This document shows positions 1 to 7,377 of a stretch of 14,061 nucleotides of DNA, piece after piece (position 1 is the first letter of the stretch; every line of letters begins with the position of its first letter). The notes beneath the pieces are model-generated. The model was not told the DNA's origin. It saw only the letters and a list, made by a program, of their open reading frames with translations, and did no database searches. This DNA comes from Bacteroidales bacterium. GTDB lineage: Bacteria; Bacteroidota; Bacteroidia; Bacteroidales; Paludibacteraceae. The stretch is from the NCBI GenBank assembly GCA_900769555.1, contig CAAGHA010000031.1, positions 1 to 14,061 on the forward strand. Direction: 5' to 3'. The translations under genes and the position numbers were made by a program.

Positions 1-112
1 CTATTATCAAAAAAGAATAATAAAAACAGGTTAAAAATAATCTCAAAGATGCCGAAAAAACAAAAAGTGAAACTTTACAATAATTATTTAATAAAATTTA
101 AACAGCTTCTTA
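1..112. repeat. 112-bp direct repeat, copy 1
   Basis: This stretch recurs at 384-495 with one visible difference (A at position 20, G in the other copy). Similarity continues weakly for about 10 more bases (TAAAATC in both). It starts at the window edge, so the repeat may be longer. It is extremely AT-rich and has no credible ORF. It may be a duplicated upstream region or the scar of a tandem gene duplication; no function can be read from it. Confidence 0.9.
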
Positions 113-383
113 AATGTTAAAATCGAGATAATATTTGCAAATTAAAATTAAAAAGTGTAGATTGCACTTGATATGATGAAAGAGACGTGCTGAAACCAAT
201 TAAAATTAGAAGATAAATTAAGAAAAATCATAAACTATTTAAATAAATTTTTACAAACCGGAATTATAAATTTTTAACTTTTTATCAGAAGTTGTTTTTA
301 GAAGTTGTTTGAATTTTATTTCGAGCATATTTAAGAGAAATTTTTAAGATTGTTTTTTTTATTCTTTTGCAGTAAATAGTGGA
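113..383. other. AT-rich gene-free spacer between repeat copies
   Basis: No coding region is seen here. A tandem pair of AGAAGTTGTTT units lies at 287-297 and 300-310. The inverted form AAAACAACTTCT occurs at 553-564, downstream of the second 112-bp repeat. A small stem (AAGTG at 153-157 with a nearby CACTT) is also present. The base composition is strongly A+T, which makes small matches cheap, so only the 12-nt inverted match is worth noting. Confidence 0.5.
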
Positions 384-495
384 CTATTATCAAAAAAGAA
401 TAGTAAAAACAGGTTAAAAATAATCTCAAAGATGCCGAAAAAACAAAAAGTGAAACTTTACAATAATTATTTAATAAAATTTAAACAGCTTCTTA
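384..495. repeat. 112-bp direct repeat, copy 2
   Basis: This is a near-perfect copy of positions 1-112, ending 114 bp before the start of the secreted-protein gene at 610. If the repeat carries regulatory sites, this copy is placed to serve that gene, and copy 1 could have served a lost or off-window relative. That role is inferred; the duplication itself is directly visible. Confidence 0.9.
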
Positions 496-609
496 TTCTA
501 AAATCAGTATTAACCACTTAAAAATTTTTCCTAAAACAATATAAAACAATGTAAAACAACTTCTATTTAAGAATTTTTAATTTTATAACCAATTTAAAAT
601 CAATTAGGT

Positions 610-2013
610 ATGAAAAAAGGATTTTTATTAGCAATGGCATTTGCTTGTATTTCATTTTCTGCAAACGCAGTAGAGTATTGGATAATCAAGGATGGTAAAT
701 TAAACGAGAAAGTTTCTCAAATGCCTTATGAAGAAGAAAAAGTGTACGATGTTTTAGTCGATGGGAATGCATCATCCGGTGCAAGTTATAAACACAATGA
801 AGTTCCATACAAAGATGTCAGGTTGGATTTAAGTCAACTTCCTATTTCGCTAAAAGGAACTTGGGTGATGGAAGTAGAGTATAAACTACCTGAATCCGCT
901 TTTTATCCTGATGATAATCCCTTTTTAGGATTGTCTAACAGTAAAACGCCGATGTTTAATTTTGGACTATGGGGTGAGATGCCAAAATCTATAGACGTAT
1001 CACAGGCAGATGCGAATATTTATATAGATGGAAAATATCAAGCAGAACCGGAAACATGGATAAAAGCACAGAGAAAGTTATATCTCCATCCAACATTTGA
1101 TACATGTAAAGTCATGGTGTTGTCTTATTGCAGAGAAATAGCAAAACAATTAGATCCTGTTTATATCAAAAATTTGAAATTTACAAACTTAGATGGATGT
1201 TATGATATTTTCTATTCAGAAAACTTTGATGGAGTCAGAGGAAAAATAGCTCTTTATTCAGATTATTCCAATGCCGGCAAACTTAAATCTTATGACTTGG
1301 TTGGAGGCAAAAGATTATTGTCCGAAGACTATATTCGTTTGGTTAGATCATGGGAAGAAGAGGGGGATGATGGATCCGGATTTATGGATGATGAGAATTT
1401 TCATGCATTGGCAGTTCCTTCTGCTGGAGAAGATATCATAATAGAAGGAATAGAATTGCCGGAAAAAAATTTGGATGGAACAATTCATTTAACTGCTTTT
1501 ATAAAAAATAGATATGACCCATACAAGTCATTTGAAGTTGCCTCTGATGAAGAAAAAGAACTTCCGATATACGTTCGTTTTGAAAATGGTTATGAAATTA
1601 GAATTTGTAATTCTGTAATGAATGGGAAATGGACTCATATAGAAGAGAGTATCACGGTACCATTTGGGGCAAGAAATATGGATATAATTTTTAAAAGTAA
1701 TAGTAATTTTGATTACTTGGTTGACAATGTTCAATTATACAAAGATATGTATGTTTCTCGCGGAACACTGATGCCGCGACATATTGATTTTGGATACGAA
1801 TTGAATCCTATTAATTTGCCTAATAACGATGGAACAACAACCTTTGAAGCATCTAATAATGTTGAAAAAATAGATGTAGTCTCGGCAAATGGTGTTGTAG
1901 TTTTATCCGTTAAAGGAAATAGTGTAAATTTGGAAGAATTACCAAGTGGATTCTATATTATAAAAACTTACTCCAGAGGAGGTGTGTTTTTTAGTGGGTA
2001 TGCAAAAAGGTAA
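610..2013 (+). CDS. Secreted protein with type IX secretion sorting domain
   Basis: The 467-aa product is an exported protein of unknown specific function. Residues 1-20 form a classical signal peptide (Lys-Lys start, hydrophobic core, cleavage probably after Ala-Asn-Ala). The middle (about 21-390) is rich in predicted beta segments, in two modules. The second ends with YLVDNVQLYK, a phrase common in jelly-roll carbohydrate-binding-like domains; no catalytic motif is recognised. The last ~60 residues look like a type A T9SS C-terminal domain: a beta-rich stretch with NGVVVLSVKG, then LPSGFYIIKT and a short basic tail (AKR). By family knowledge such domains direct export across the outer membrane and attachment or release at the surface. 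The ATG at 610 is chosen because it begins the signal peptide. The gene stands alone, followed by a terminator. Confidence is high for export and moderate for the T9SS domain. Confidence 0.85.
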   Translation: MKKGFLLAMAFACISFSANAVEYWIIKDGKLNEKVSQMPYEEEKVYDVLVDGNASSGASYKHNEVPYKDVRLDLSQLPISLKGTWVMEVEYKLPESAFYPDDNPFLGLSNSKTPMFNFGLWGEMPKSIDVSQADANIYIDGKYQAEPETWIKAQRKLYLHPTFDTCKVMVLSYCREIAKQLDPVYIKNLKFTNLDGCYDIFYSENFDGVRGKIALYSDYSNAGKLKSYDLVGGKRLLSEDYIRLVRSWEEEGDDGSGFMDDENFHALAVPSAGEDIIIEGIELPEKNLDGTIHLTAFIKNRYDPYKSFEVASDEEKELPIYVRFENGYEIRICNSVMNGKWTHIEESITVPFGARNMDIIFKSNSNFDYLVDNVQLYKDMYVSRGTLMPRHIDFGYELNPINLPNNDGTTTFEASNNVEKIDVVSANGVVVLSVKGNSVNLEELPSGFYIIKTYSRGGVFFSGYAKR

Positions 2014-2147
2014 AGTTGAATAATTTGAGTAAATGCCATAAAATGAGGATATTAATTTCCATTTTTATCTTCAGAGTATGTGGTATGTCAAAACCAAACT
2101 AAGCTGAAAAATTATTACCAAAATTGTAAATTGAGAGACTAATATCT

Positions 2148-2200
2148 AAAGCCGTTTTTAAGCGAATTATATATCTGTTTGATGCTTAAAAACGGCTTTT
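2148..2200 (+). terminator. Long-stem terminator after the T9SS cargo gene
   Basis: A perfect 16-bp inverted repeat pairs AAAGCCGTTTTTAAGC (2148-2163) with GCTTAAAAACGGCTTT (2184-2199), separated by 20 nt and followed by a short T run. It lies 135 bp after the stop codon of the secreted-protein gene, with no gene between. Its A-rich left arm means it could also act on the other strand. Confidence 0.65.
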
Positions 2201-2260
2201 AGAATTAGACAAAGCAATAAAATTTAAACGATTTCTACAATTTTTCTTTTATTAACTCAA

Positions 2261-2327
2261 TTACGATGCTCGCATCGCTTTTTTTATAAATAGAAACAAA
2301 CTAACTAATTTATAGGATTTACCTTAA
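2261..2327. repeat. Dispersed intergenic hairpin element, copy A
   Basis: The core TTACGATGCTCGCATCGCT folds as CGATG-CTCG-CATCG and is followed by seven T and then ATAAATA..AAACTAACT. A related copy lies at 5059-5167, where the stem is CGATA-CTTA-TATCG: one pair changed from G-C to A-T on both sides. Both copies end with a matching AATTTATAG..ACCTTAA block. The hairpin plus T run could work as a terminator or leader attenuator; the shared flanks show it is a repeated element. Confidence 0.6.
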
Positions 2328-2429
2328 AGAAGAGAAAATTGATAAGTAAACCATTAGAATTGAGAATAGAAAATTAACTAACTATTGAATAATAAAAGAA
2401 AAATACTTTTTTTATCTTGTCCAATTCAT

Positions 2430-2437
2430 TACATTTG
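2430..2437 (+). promoter_or_regulatory. Possible TAnnTTTG -7 box just before the MBL gene
   Basis: TACATTTG fits the Bacteroidota -7 consensus and ends 7 bases before the preferred ATG at 2445. No convincing TTG-type -33 box is seen about 19 bases upstream. If used, transcription would begin at or next to the start codon, giving an almost leaderless mRNA. The match may be chance. Confidence 0.35.
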
Positions 2438-2444
2438 TGCAAGT

Positions 2445-3242
2445 ATGGAGGAAAATAGTATATATTTTGTTAGTTTGGCAAGTGGAAGCAGTGGAAATTG
2501 CTATTATTTTGGACATCGAGATTTTGGATTCTTGATAGATGTAGGTATTCCGTATCGTACCATTCATAAAAAGTTAAAAGATATAGGATTGTCAATAGAA
2601 TGTGTAAGAGCCGTTTTTATCACACATAATCATTGGGATCATATAAAAGCGGTAGATTCTTTTGCAAGTAAAGTTCATGTTCCTATTTACGCTTTACCAA
2701 GTGTAAAAAAATGTATATGTTCTCATAATCGTTTTAACAATGCTCTTAAAGCTGTAGATATTAAAGAGATTGAATTGAATGAAATAATTACTATAGAAAA
2801 CTTTTCCGTAATGCCATTTTTTGTTCCTCATGATTCTGATGGTAATTGTGGTTATTCGATAGAATTTAATGATAAGCGTTTTACGTTGGCAACGGATATT
2901 GGAACTCCAACAGACGAATTAAGAAGTTTGATTCTTCAGTCTGATTATTTGGTTATTGAAGCTAATCATGATGTAGATATGTTAAAGAAGGGACCTTATC
3001 CTCAAGAATTAAAAGATAGGGTTTTAAGTGATATAGGTCATTTGAGTAATAAGATGTTGGCCGAGGTGTTGAAAGAGTGTATTACAGACCGATTGATAAG
3101 AATATTTCTGTGTCACTTGAGTGAGAAGAATAATACACCGGAATTAGCTCTTCAAACTATTGTTCAAGCCATAGACAGAACAGTTACAGTTAAAGTTTTA
3201 GATCGAAGAGATACTCAAAAATTTGAACTTTGCAGACGATGA
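2445..3242 (+). CDS. WalJ/YycJ-like metallo-beta-lactamase-fold hydrolase
   Basis: This is a cytoplasmic MBL-fold hydrolase of 265 aa, matching the YycJ/WalJ group in length and opening (SLASGSSGNCYY). The metal-binding HxHxDH motif is seen as THNHWDH (His61, His63, Asp65, His66). Further metal ligands are likely His in VPHDSDGN, Asp in LATDIGTP and His in FLCHLS. Relatives are thought to be nucleases or phosphodiesterases; the exact substrate is not known from sequence. The frame is open 20 codons upstream to a TTG at 2385, but family alignment favours ATG 2445. It overlaps the HD-domain gene by four bases (ATGA), so the two are probably translationally coupled. The WalJ name comes from Firmicutes, where the gene sits with walRK. 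Here the two-component system is separated by two genes and is not obviously the same system. Confidence 0.85.
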   Translation: MEENSIYFVSLASGSSGNCYYFGHRDFGFLIDVGIPYRTIHKKLKDIGLSIECVRAVFITHNHWDHIKAVDSFASKVHVPIYALPSVKKCICSHNRFNNALKAVDIKEIELNEIITIENFSVMPFFVPHDSDGNCGYSIEFNDKRFTLATDIGTPTDELRSLILQSDYLVIEANHDVDMLKKGPYPQELKDRVLSDIGHLSNKMLAEVLKECITDRLIRIFLCHLSEKNNTPELALQTIVQAIDRTVTVKVLDRRDTQKFELCRR

Positions 3243-3889
3243 ATGTAGATGATTTTAAAAATAGAGTTTATCCTCAATTGGAAGAGTTTGTTCTAGCAGA
3301 ACTGTCGAAAGATTGTTCCGGACATAATCATCAACATGCGCATAGGGTAGTCTCTAATGCTCTTCAAATATTAAAAGAGGAGAATGGAGATTATGTTGTG
3401 GTGGTGACTGCTTCTATTTTGCATGATGTTATCGACCATAAGTTGTTTGAAGATACATCGGCTCAACTTCAAAAGGTAAAAGTACTTTTAGAACAATGTA
3501 ATTTCTCTGTTGAGGAATTGGATGAGGTTCTTTATATTATGCAAAATATTTCATTTAGTGGAGGGAAAAGTGCCGGTTTGAAAAGTTTGAATGCTCAGAT
3601 TGTATGTGATGCTGATAGATTAGATGCTTTAGGGGCAATTGGTATTATCCGAACGATTGAGTATGGGGCAAGTAAAGGACGACCTTTCTACAATGAAGAG
3701 AATTTGAAATGTGGCAGACAAGGAGTGTTGCAAGAGGATTTTCCAAACACTTCATTGTCTCATTTTTATGAGAAATTATTAAAATTGGAAGGCTTGATGT
3801 TTACTCGATTTGGTAAAGAATTGGCCAAACAGCGAACGCAATTTATGTTTCAATTTTTACAACAATTTTACGATGAGTTAGGTAATTAA
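3239..3889 (+). CDS. HD-domain phosphohydrolase (YedJ-like)
   Basis: The 216-aa product is a metal-dependent phosphohydrolase of the HD superfamily resembling E. coli YedJ. Visible landmarks are the first metal His in GHNHQHAHRV (about His33), the HD dyad in SILHDVIDH (His62, Asp63) and the C-terminal CDADRLDALGAIG block (124-136), characteristic of this subgroup. The substrate is unknown; nucleotides are typical of the superfamily. The start at ATG 3239 overlaps the preceding stop (ATGA); a TTG three codons upstream is open but unnecessary. The aldo/keto reductase follows after 25 bp, so this is the middle gene of an apparent operon. Codon use and composition match the neighbours. Confidence 0.85.
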   Translation: MNVDDFKNRVYPQLEEFVLAELSKDCSGHNHQHAHRVVSNALQILKEENGDYVVVVTASILHDVIDHKLFEDTSAQLQKVKVLLEQCNFSVEELDEVLYIMQNISFSGGKSAGLKSLNAQIVCDADRLDALGAIGIIRTIEYGASKGRPFYNEENLKCGRQGVLQEDFPNTSLSHFYEKLLKLEGLMFTRFGKELAKQRTQFMFQFLQQFYDELGN

Positions 3890-3914
3890 GCGACGTTAAT
3901 TAAATTTATATATT

Positions 3915-4967
3915 ATGTTTTCTGAATCTATTAATCAAAAGGTGGGGGTACCAAATTTACATCATCATACCCCTTATGTTGCAAACGAAAAGCGATATGA
4001 TAAGATGGTTTATCGCCGTTGTGGAAAAAGTGGACTGTTGTTGCCTGCAATATCGTTAGGTTTATGGCATAATTTTGGAAGTGTCGATGTTTTTGATTGT
4101 TTTGAAAAAATAGCCTATACTGCTTTTGATAATGGCATCACTCATTTTGATTTGGCTAATAATTATGGACCTGTGGCAGGTTCTGCAGAGGAGAATTTTG
4201 GTCGAATCTTAAAGAGAGGGTTGGGTGCTTATCGAGATGAGATAATTATTACAACCAAAGCCGGTTATGATATGCATCCGGGTCCGTATGGTGAATGGGG
4301 TAGTAGAAAGACCTTGATGGCAAGCATTGATGCTAGTTTGAAGCGTATGAATTTGGATTATGTCGATATTTTTTATTCTCACAGACCTGATCCTAATACC
4401 CCTTTTGAAGAGACCATGGGTGCATTGGTTGATATTGTTCGTCAAGGGAAAGCCTTGTATGTAGGAATTTCCAATTACGATGCAGAGCAATCTAAAGAGG
4501 CAATCCGAATATTAAAGGAGCAAAATGTACATTGTTTGGTTCATCAAGCAAGTTATTCAATGTTGAATCGTTGGACAGAAGAGGGATTAATGTCTGTTTT
4601 GGAAGATGAAGGGGTTGGAATGGTAGCCTTTTCTCCTTTGTCACAAGGAATGTTGACGGATAAATATTTGAATGGTATTCCGAATGATTCCAGAGCTGCA
4701 AGAGCAACCGGATTTTTACAAGAGAGTGCAATTACGCCGGAGGTGGTTTCTAAAATCCGAAAATTAAATCAGATGGCACTGGAGCGAAATCAGACTTTGG
4801 CAGAGATGGCCTTGGCTTGGTTGTTGAGAAAGAGGGTGGTTACCAGTGTTATCGTTGGTGCGAGAAATTCAGAGCAATTGTTGACGAATCTTAAAGCATT
4901 GGATAATTTGGATTTCACAGAAGAGGAATTAGTAGGTATCGATGAGGTGTTGAAAAATTTAAGGTAA
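3915..4967 (+). CDS. YghZ-type aldo/keto reductase (AKR14-like)
   Basis: This 350-aa NADPH-dependent aldo/keto reductase closely resembles E. coli YghZ, an L-glyceraldehyde-3-phosphate and methylglyoxal reductase. The catalytic tetrad is complete: Asp79 and Tyr84 in DLANNYGP, Lys115 in TTKAGYD, His156 in YSHRPDP. Other family phrases are CGKSGLLLPAISLGLWHNF, GSAEENFGR and, near the cofactor phosphate site, VIVGARNSEQL. The protein starts about 18 residues earlier than E. coli YghZ and its extension contains three consecutive His. A start inside the extension cannot be excluded, but no other ATG lies before Met31, which would remove conserved sequence. It is the last gene of the MBL-HD-AKR cluster. 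A role in detoxifying reactive aldehydes is inferred from the family; the link to the upstream hydrolases is unclear. Confidence 0.9.
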   Translation: MFSESINQKVGVPNLHHHTPYVANEKRYDKMVYRRCGKSGLLLPAISLGLWHNFGSVDVFDCFEKIAYTAFDNGITHFDLANNYGPVAGSAEENFGRILKRGLGAYRDEIIITTKAGYDMHPGPYGEWGSRKTLMASIDASLKRMNLDYVDIFYSHRPDPNTPFEETMGALVDIVRQGKALYVGISNYDAEQSKEAIRILKEQNVHCLVHQASYSMLNRWTEEGLMSVLEDEGVGMVAFSPLSQGMLTDKYLNGIPNDSRAARATGFLQESAITPEVVSKIRKLNQMALERNQTLAEMALAWLLRKRVVTSVIVGARNSEQLLTNLKALDNLDFTEEELVGIDEVLKNLR

Positions 4968-5058
4968 CTTCTATAAATAAAGATTTATGTTTAATTTAAC
5001 AATTTTGTTTCGGATGCTTTTGAATTTATTTGTGCTATCTTGTTTATATTTACTTGGT

Positions 5059-5167
5059 TACGATACTTATATCGCTCTTTTATAAATATAGATAAACTAA
5101 CTCAAATGCACTTCAAAATCATCTCGACCTAATTTATAAAACGGAGAATTTATAGAACTAACCTTAA
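5059..5167. repeat. Dispersed intergenic hairpin element, copy B
   Basis: This is related to copy A at 2261-2327. It has TTACGATACTTATATCGCT, stem CGATA (5061-5065) and TATCG (5070-5074), then ATAAATATAGATAAACTAACT, and a terminal AATTTATAG..ACCTTAA block at 5147-5167. It carries roughly 45-50 extra bases in the middle compared with copy A. It sits in the 286-bp gap before the response regulator; its T run is interrupted by C, making it a weaker terminator than copy A. Confidence 0.55.
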
Positions 5168-5198
5168 TGTATTCCTAAAATTTTCTAGATTCAGGTGA

Positions 5199-5206
5199 TA
5201 GTTTTG
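5199..5206 (+). promoter_or_regulatory. Candidate promoter -7 box for the two-component operon
   Basis: TAGTTTTG fits TAnnTTTG and lies 48 bp before the response-regulator ATG at 5254, which would give a leader of about 40 nt. The -33 region is only T-rich, so support comes from one box and a good position. Confidence 0.4.
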
Positions 5207-5253
5207 TTAAATAAATATTGTTCAATGCAGAACCAACCTATAAAAATTTGGAT

Positions 5254-5934
5254 ATGAAAATATTGGTAGTAGAAGACGAAAAATCATTAAGAGACGTCAT
5301 TGTAGAGTCTTTGGAAAAGGAGCGTTATGTCGTGGAAATAGCTTCAGATTTTACCGAAGCATCGTACAAAGTAAATGATTATGATTACGATTGCGTATTG
5401 TTGGATATTACATTACCGGGAGGAAGTGGATTAGATATTCTTCGGATGTTGAAAAGTTCGAAAAAGAATGAGGGGGTGATTATAATTTCGGCCAAAGATT
5501 CCATTGATGATAAAGTGGCAGGTTTGGATTTGGGTGCAGATGACTATTTGGCAAAACCTTTTCATTTAGCCGAGTTGCATGCACGGGTAAAATCTGTTAT
5601 ACGACGAAAACAAATGGATGGGAATATGTTGTTGCAGATGGGTAATCTCTCATTGAATCCGCAAACTTTTCATGTTGAAGTGGCGGGGAAGGAACTATCC
5701 CTAAACAGAAAAGAGTATGATTTGCTATATTACTTTATATCGAATCCGAATCGTGTTTTAAACAAAACAACCTTGGTGGAAGCCGTGTGGGGAGATTATG
5801 CAGACCAAGCAGATAGTTTGGATTTTGTCTATTCGCAAGTTAAAAATCTGCGAAAAAAATTGGTTTCCATTGGTGCAGATGTAGAGTTAAAAGCTGTTTA
5901 TGGATTTGGATATAAATTGATTTCAAAAGATTGA
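5254..5934 (+). CDS. OmpR/PhoB-family DNA-binding response regulator
   Basis: This 226-aa two-component response regulator has a receiver domain (1 to about 118) with the acidic pair in VVEDE (Asp8), the phospho-acceptor Asp51 in VLLDITLPGG, Ser79 in IIISAKD and Lys101 in LAKPF. The C-terminal winged helix (about 125-226) contains NRKEYDLLYYF and ends in YGFGYKL, typical of the OmpR/PhoB class. ATG 5254 gives the standard KILVVEDE opening; an upstream TTG at 5218 would add 12 atypical residues. The histidine kinase begins 7 bp after the stop, so the two are co-transcribed and almost certainly cognate. The regulated genes cannot be told from this window. Confidence 0.95.
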   Translation: MKILVVEDEKSLRDVIVESLEKERYVVEIASDFTEASYKVNDYDYDCVLLDITLPGGSGLDILRMLKSSKKNEGVIIISAKDSIDDKVAGLDLGADDYLAKPFHLAELHARVKSVIRRKQMDGNMLLQMGNLSLNPQTFHVEVAGKELSLNRKEYDLLYYFISNPNRVLNKTTLVEAVWGDYADQADSLDFVYSQVKNLRKKLVSIGADVELKAVYGFGYKLISKD

Positions 5935-5941
5935 TATAACG

Positions 5942-7234
5942 ATGAAACTATCTCATTACATTCAAAAAAATATTGCCTGGGTTTTATTGATTGTTTCAGC
6001 CTTATGGTCTATGTTTTTTTACATGGCCATCATTGATGAGGTGAATGATGAAACGGATGATTCGTTGGAGAATTATCGTACCCTATTGATTCAGCGTGCA
6101 ATGAAAGACAGTACGATGTTGAGTGGCAATTATACGAATGATATTATGACAAAACATTTTATTCGCGAGATAGAGTATAGTGCATGGGAGAATTATGTTG
6201 AGCATTTTACCGATTCGTTGGTTTTTTATCAAGATGAATTGGAATACGACCCTGTCCGGGTTTTGAAAACCTCTTTTCAATATCAAGACGGAAGATGTTT
6301 TGAGTTGGTTGTGATGACCTCTATCTTAGAGAAGGACGACTTGGTTTCGTCTATCTTGTTGTGGGTGTGCCTTCTCTATTTGGTGCAAGTTGTCTCAATT
6401 CTAATTATATGCAATATTGTCTTAAAACGTTCATTCAAACCCTTTAATAAGTTATTGAATTGGTTGAGTAGATTCCGTTTGGGTGAGTCGGAAGATCCGC
6501 TTCCCAAGTTGGATTTGGAGATTGAAGAATTTAAAAATTTGTATGCATCAGTTGAGGAGATGTCTGAACGAAATAACGAGATTTTTCATAGTCAGAAACA
6601 ATTTATCGAAAATGCCGCGCATGAATTACAAACTCCGTTGGCGATTTGTAGAAATAAGTTGGAGATGATGGCAGAAGAGGGGAATTGTTCTGAGTATCAG
6701 ATGGAGCAAATAGGTGATATTTATCAGTCTATTGAGAGAATTATCCGATTAAATAAGACACTTTTGTTTTTGTCTAAAATTGAAAATCACCAGTTTAATC
6801 AACTTTCTCAAATACAATTTAATCCAATATTGAAAAATATTTTGGGTGAGATCGAAGAGATTTATGAAGAAAAAGATATTAAAGGTGAACTTATTGAAGA
6901 GGGTGTGTTTGAGATGGAGATGGATGAACATTTGGCGGTTTCAATGGTACAGAATTTGGTTAAAAATGCATTTCTTCATAATGTGGAGTGTGGTAAAGTG
7001 ATAATTGCAGTATCCTCAAATAGGTGGAGTGTAACAAATACCGGTGTTTCAATTCCTTTGGATGAAACCTCTTTGTACGAAAGATTTTCTAAAAAGAGTG
7101 GAAAGAGTAGCGAATCCAACGGTTTAGGTCTTTCTATTGTAAAATCAATTGCCCAGTTGTATAACTTGGATATTCGTTATTCATTTGGTGACAATGGTCA
7201 TTGTTTTGAAGTGGTTAAGAAGATTTCGGAGTAG
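5942..7234 (+). CDS. Membrane sensor histidine kinase
   Basis: The 430-aa partner of the upstream response regulator is an inner-membrane sensor kinase. Two membrane segments (about 11-31 and 136-160) flank a roughly 100-residue periplasmic sensor region that I cannot assign to a known domain. A HAMP-like linker follows. The HisKA motif is ENAAHELQTPLA with phospho-acceptor His227. The ATP-binding domain has the N box VQNLVKNAFLHN (Asn338/Asn342) and the G2 box NGLGLSIVKSI. The G1 box reads VTNTG, with Asn where many kinases have Asp, a form common in Bacteroidota sensors. The gene ends just before a strong terminator and faces the convergent ADP-ribosylglycohydrolase gene. The ligand is unknown. 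Confidence 0.95.
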   Translation: MKLSHYIQKNIAWVLLIVSALWSMFFYMAIIDEVNDETDDSLENYRTLLIQRAMKDSTMLSGNYTNDIMTKHFIREIEYSAWENYVEHFTDSLVFYQDELEYDPVRVLKTSFQYQDGRCFELVVMTSILEKDDLVSSILLWVCLLYLVQVVSILIICNIVLKRSFKPFNKLLNWLSRFRLGESEDPLPKLDLEIEEFKNLYASVEEMSERNNEIFHSQKQFIENAAHELQTPLAICRNKLEMMAEEGNCSEYQMEQIGDIYQSIERIIRLNKTLLFLSKIENHQFNQLSQIQFNPILKNILGEIEEIYEEKDIKGELIEEGVFEMEMDEHLAVSMVQNLVKNAFLHNVECGKVIIAVSSNRWSVTNTGVSIPLDETSLYERFSKKSGKSSESNGLGLSIVKSIAQLYNLDIRYSFGDNGHCFEVVKKISE

Positions 7235-7269
7235 GAATTGCTTTTTTTTATTATCTCTATCCAATACCG

Positions 7270-7310
7270 AAAAAAAATGGGAGAGTTGTTTTGCTCATCC
7301 CATTTTTTTT
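7270..7310. terminator. Bidirectional terminator between convergent operons
   Basis: Eight A followed by TGGGA (7270-7282) pair with TCCCA followed by eight T (7298-7310), extended by a GAG/CTC pairing with one bulge. T runs follow the stem on both strands. It sits 36 bp after the kinase stop and 68 bp after the minus-strand ADP-ribosylglycohydrolase stop, so it can end both transcripts. Confidence 0.8.
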
Positions 7311-7377
7311 GATAATCCCAGATTCATTAATGTAAATTTACTTATACCGGTTCTCCGTCAAAAATAAATATTTCGTG

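Noticed and set aside
1..495. CRISPR-like array
   Set aside because: Only two long copies separated by 271 bp; no short regular repeats or cas genes.
2385..2444. TTG-initiated 20-codon extension of the MBL hydrolase
   Set aside because: Family members begin close to the SLASGSSGN block; ATG 2445 fits, and the extension holds a promoter-like box.
4209..4731. Minus-strand ORFs within the aldo/keto reductase gene
   Set aside because: They are antisense shadows of a strongly conserved gene, with no family features.
2445..7234. Treating the MBL gene and the two-component pair as a WalRK-WalJ system
   Set aside because: They are separated by the HD and AKR genes plus an intergenic gap with its own promoter box; Bacteroidota WalRK equivalence cannot be supported.
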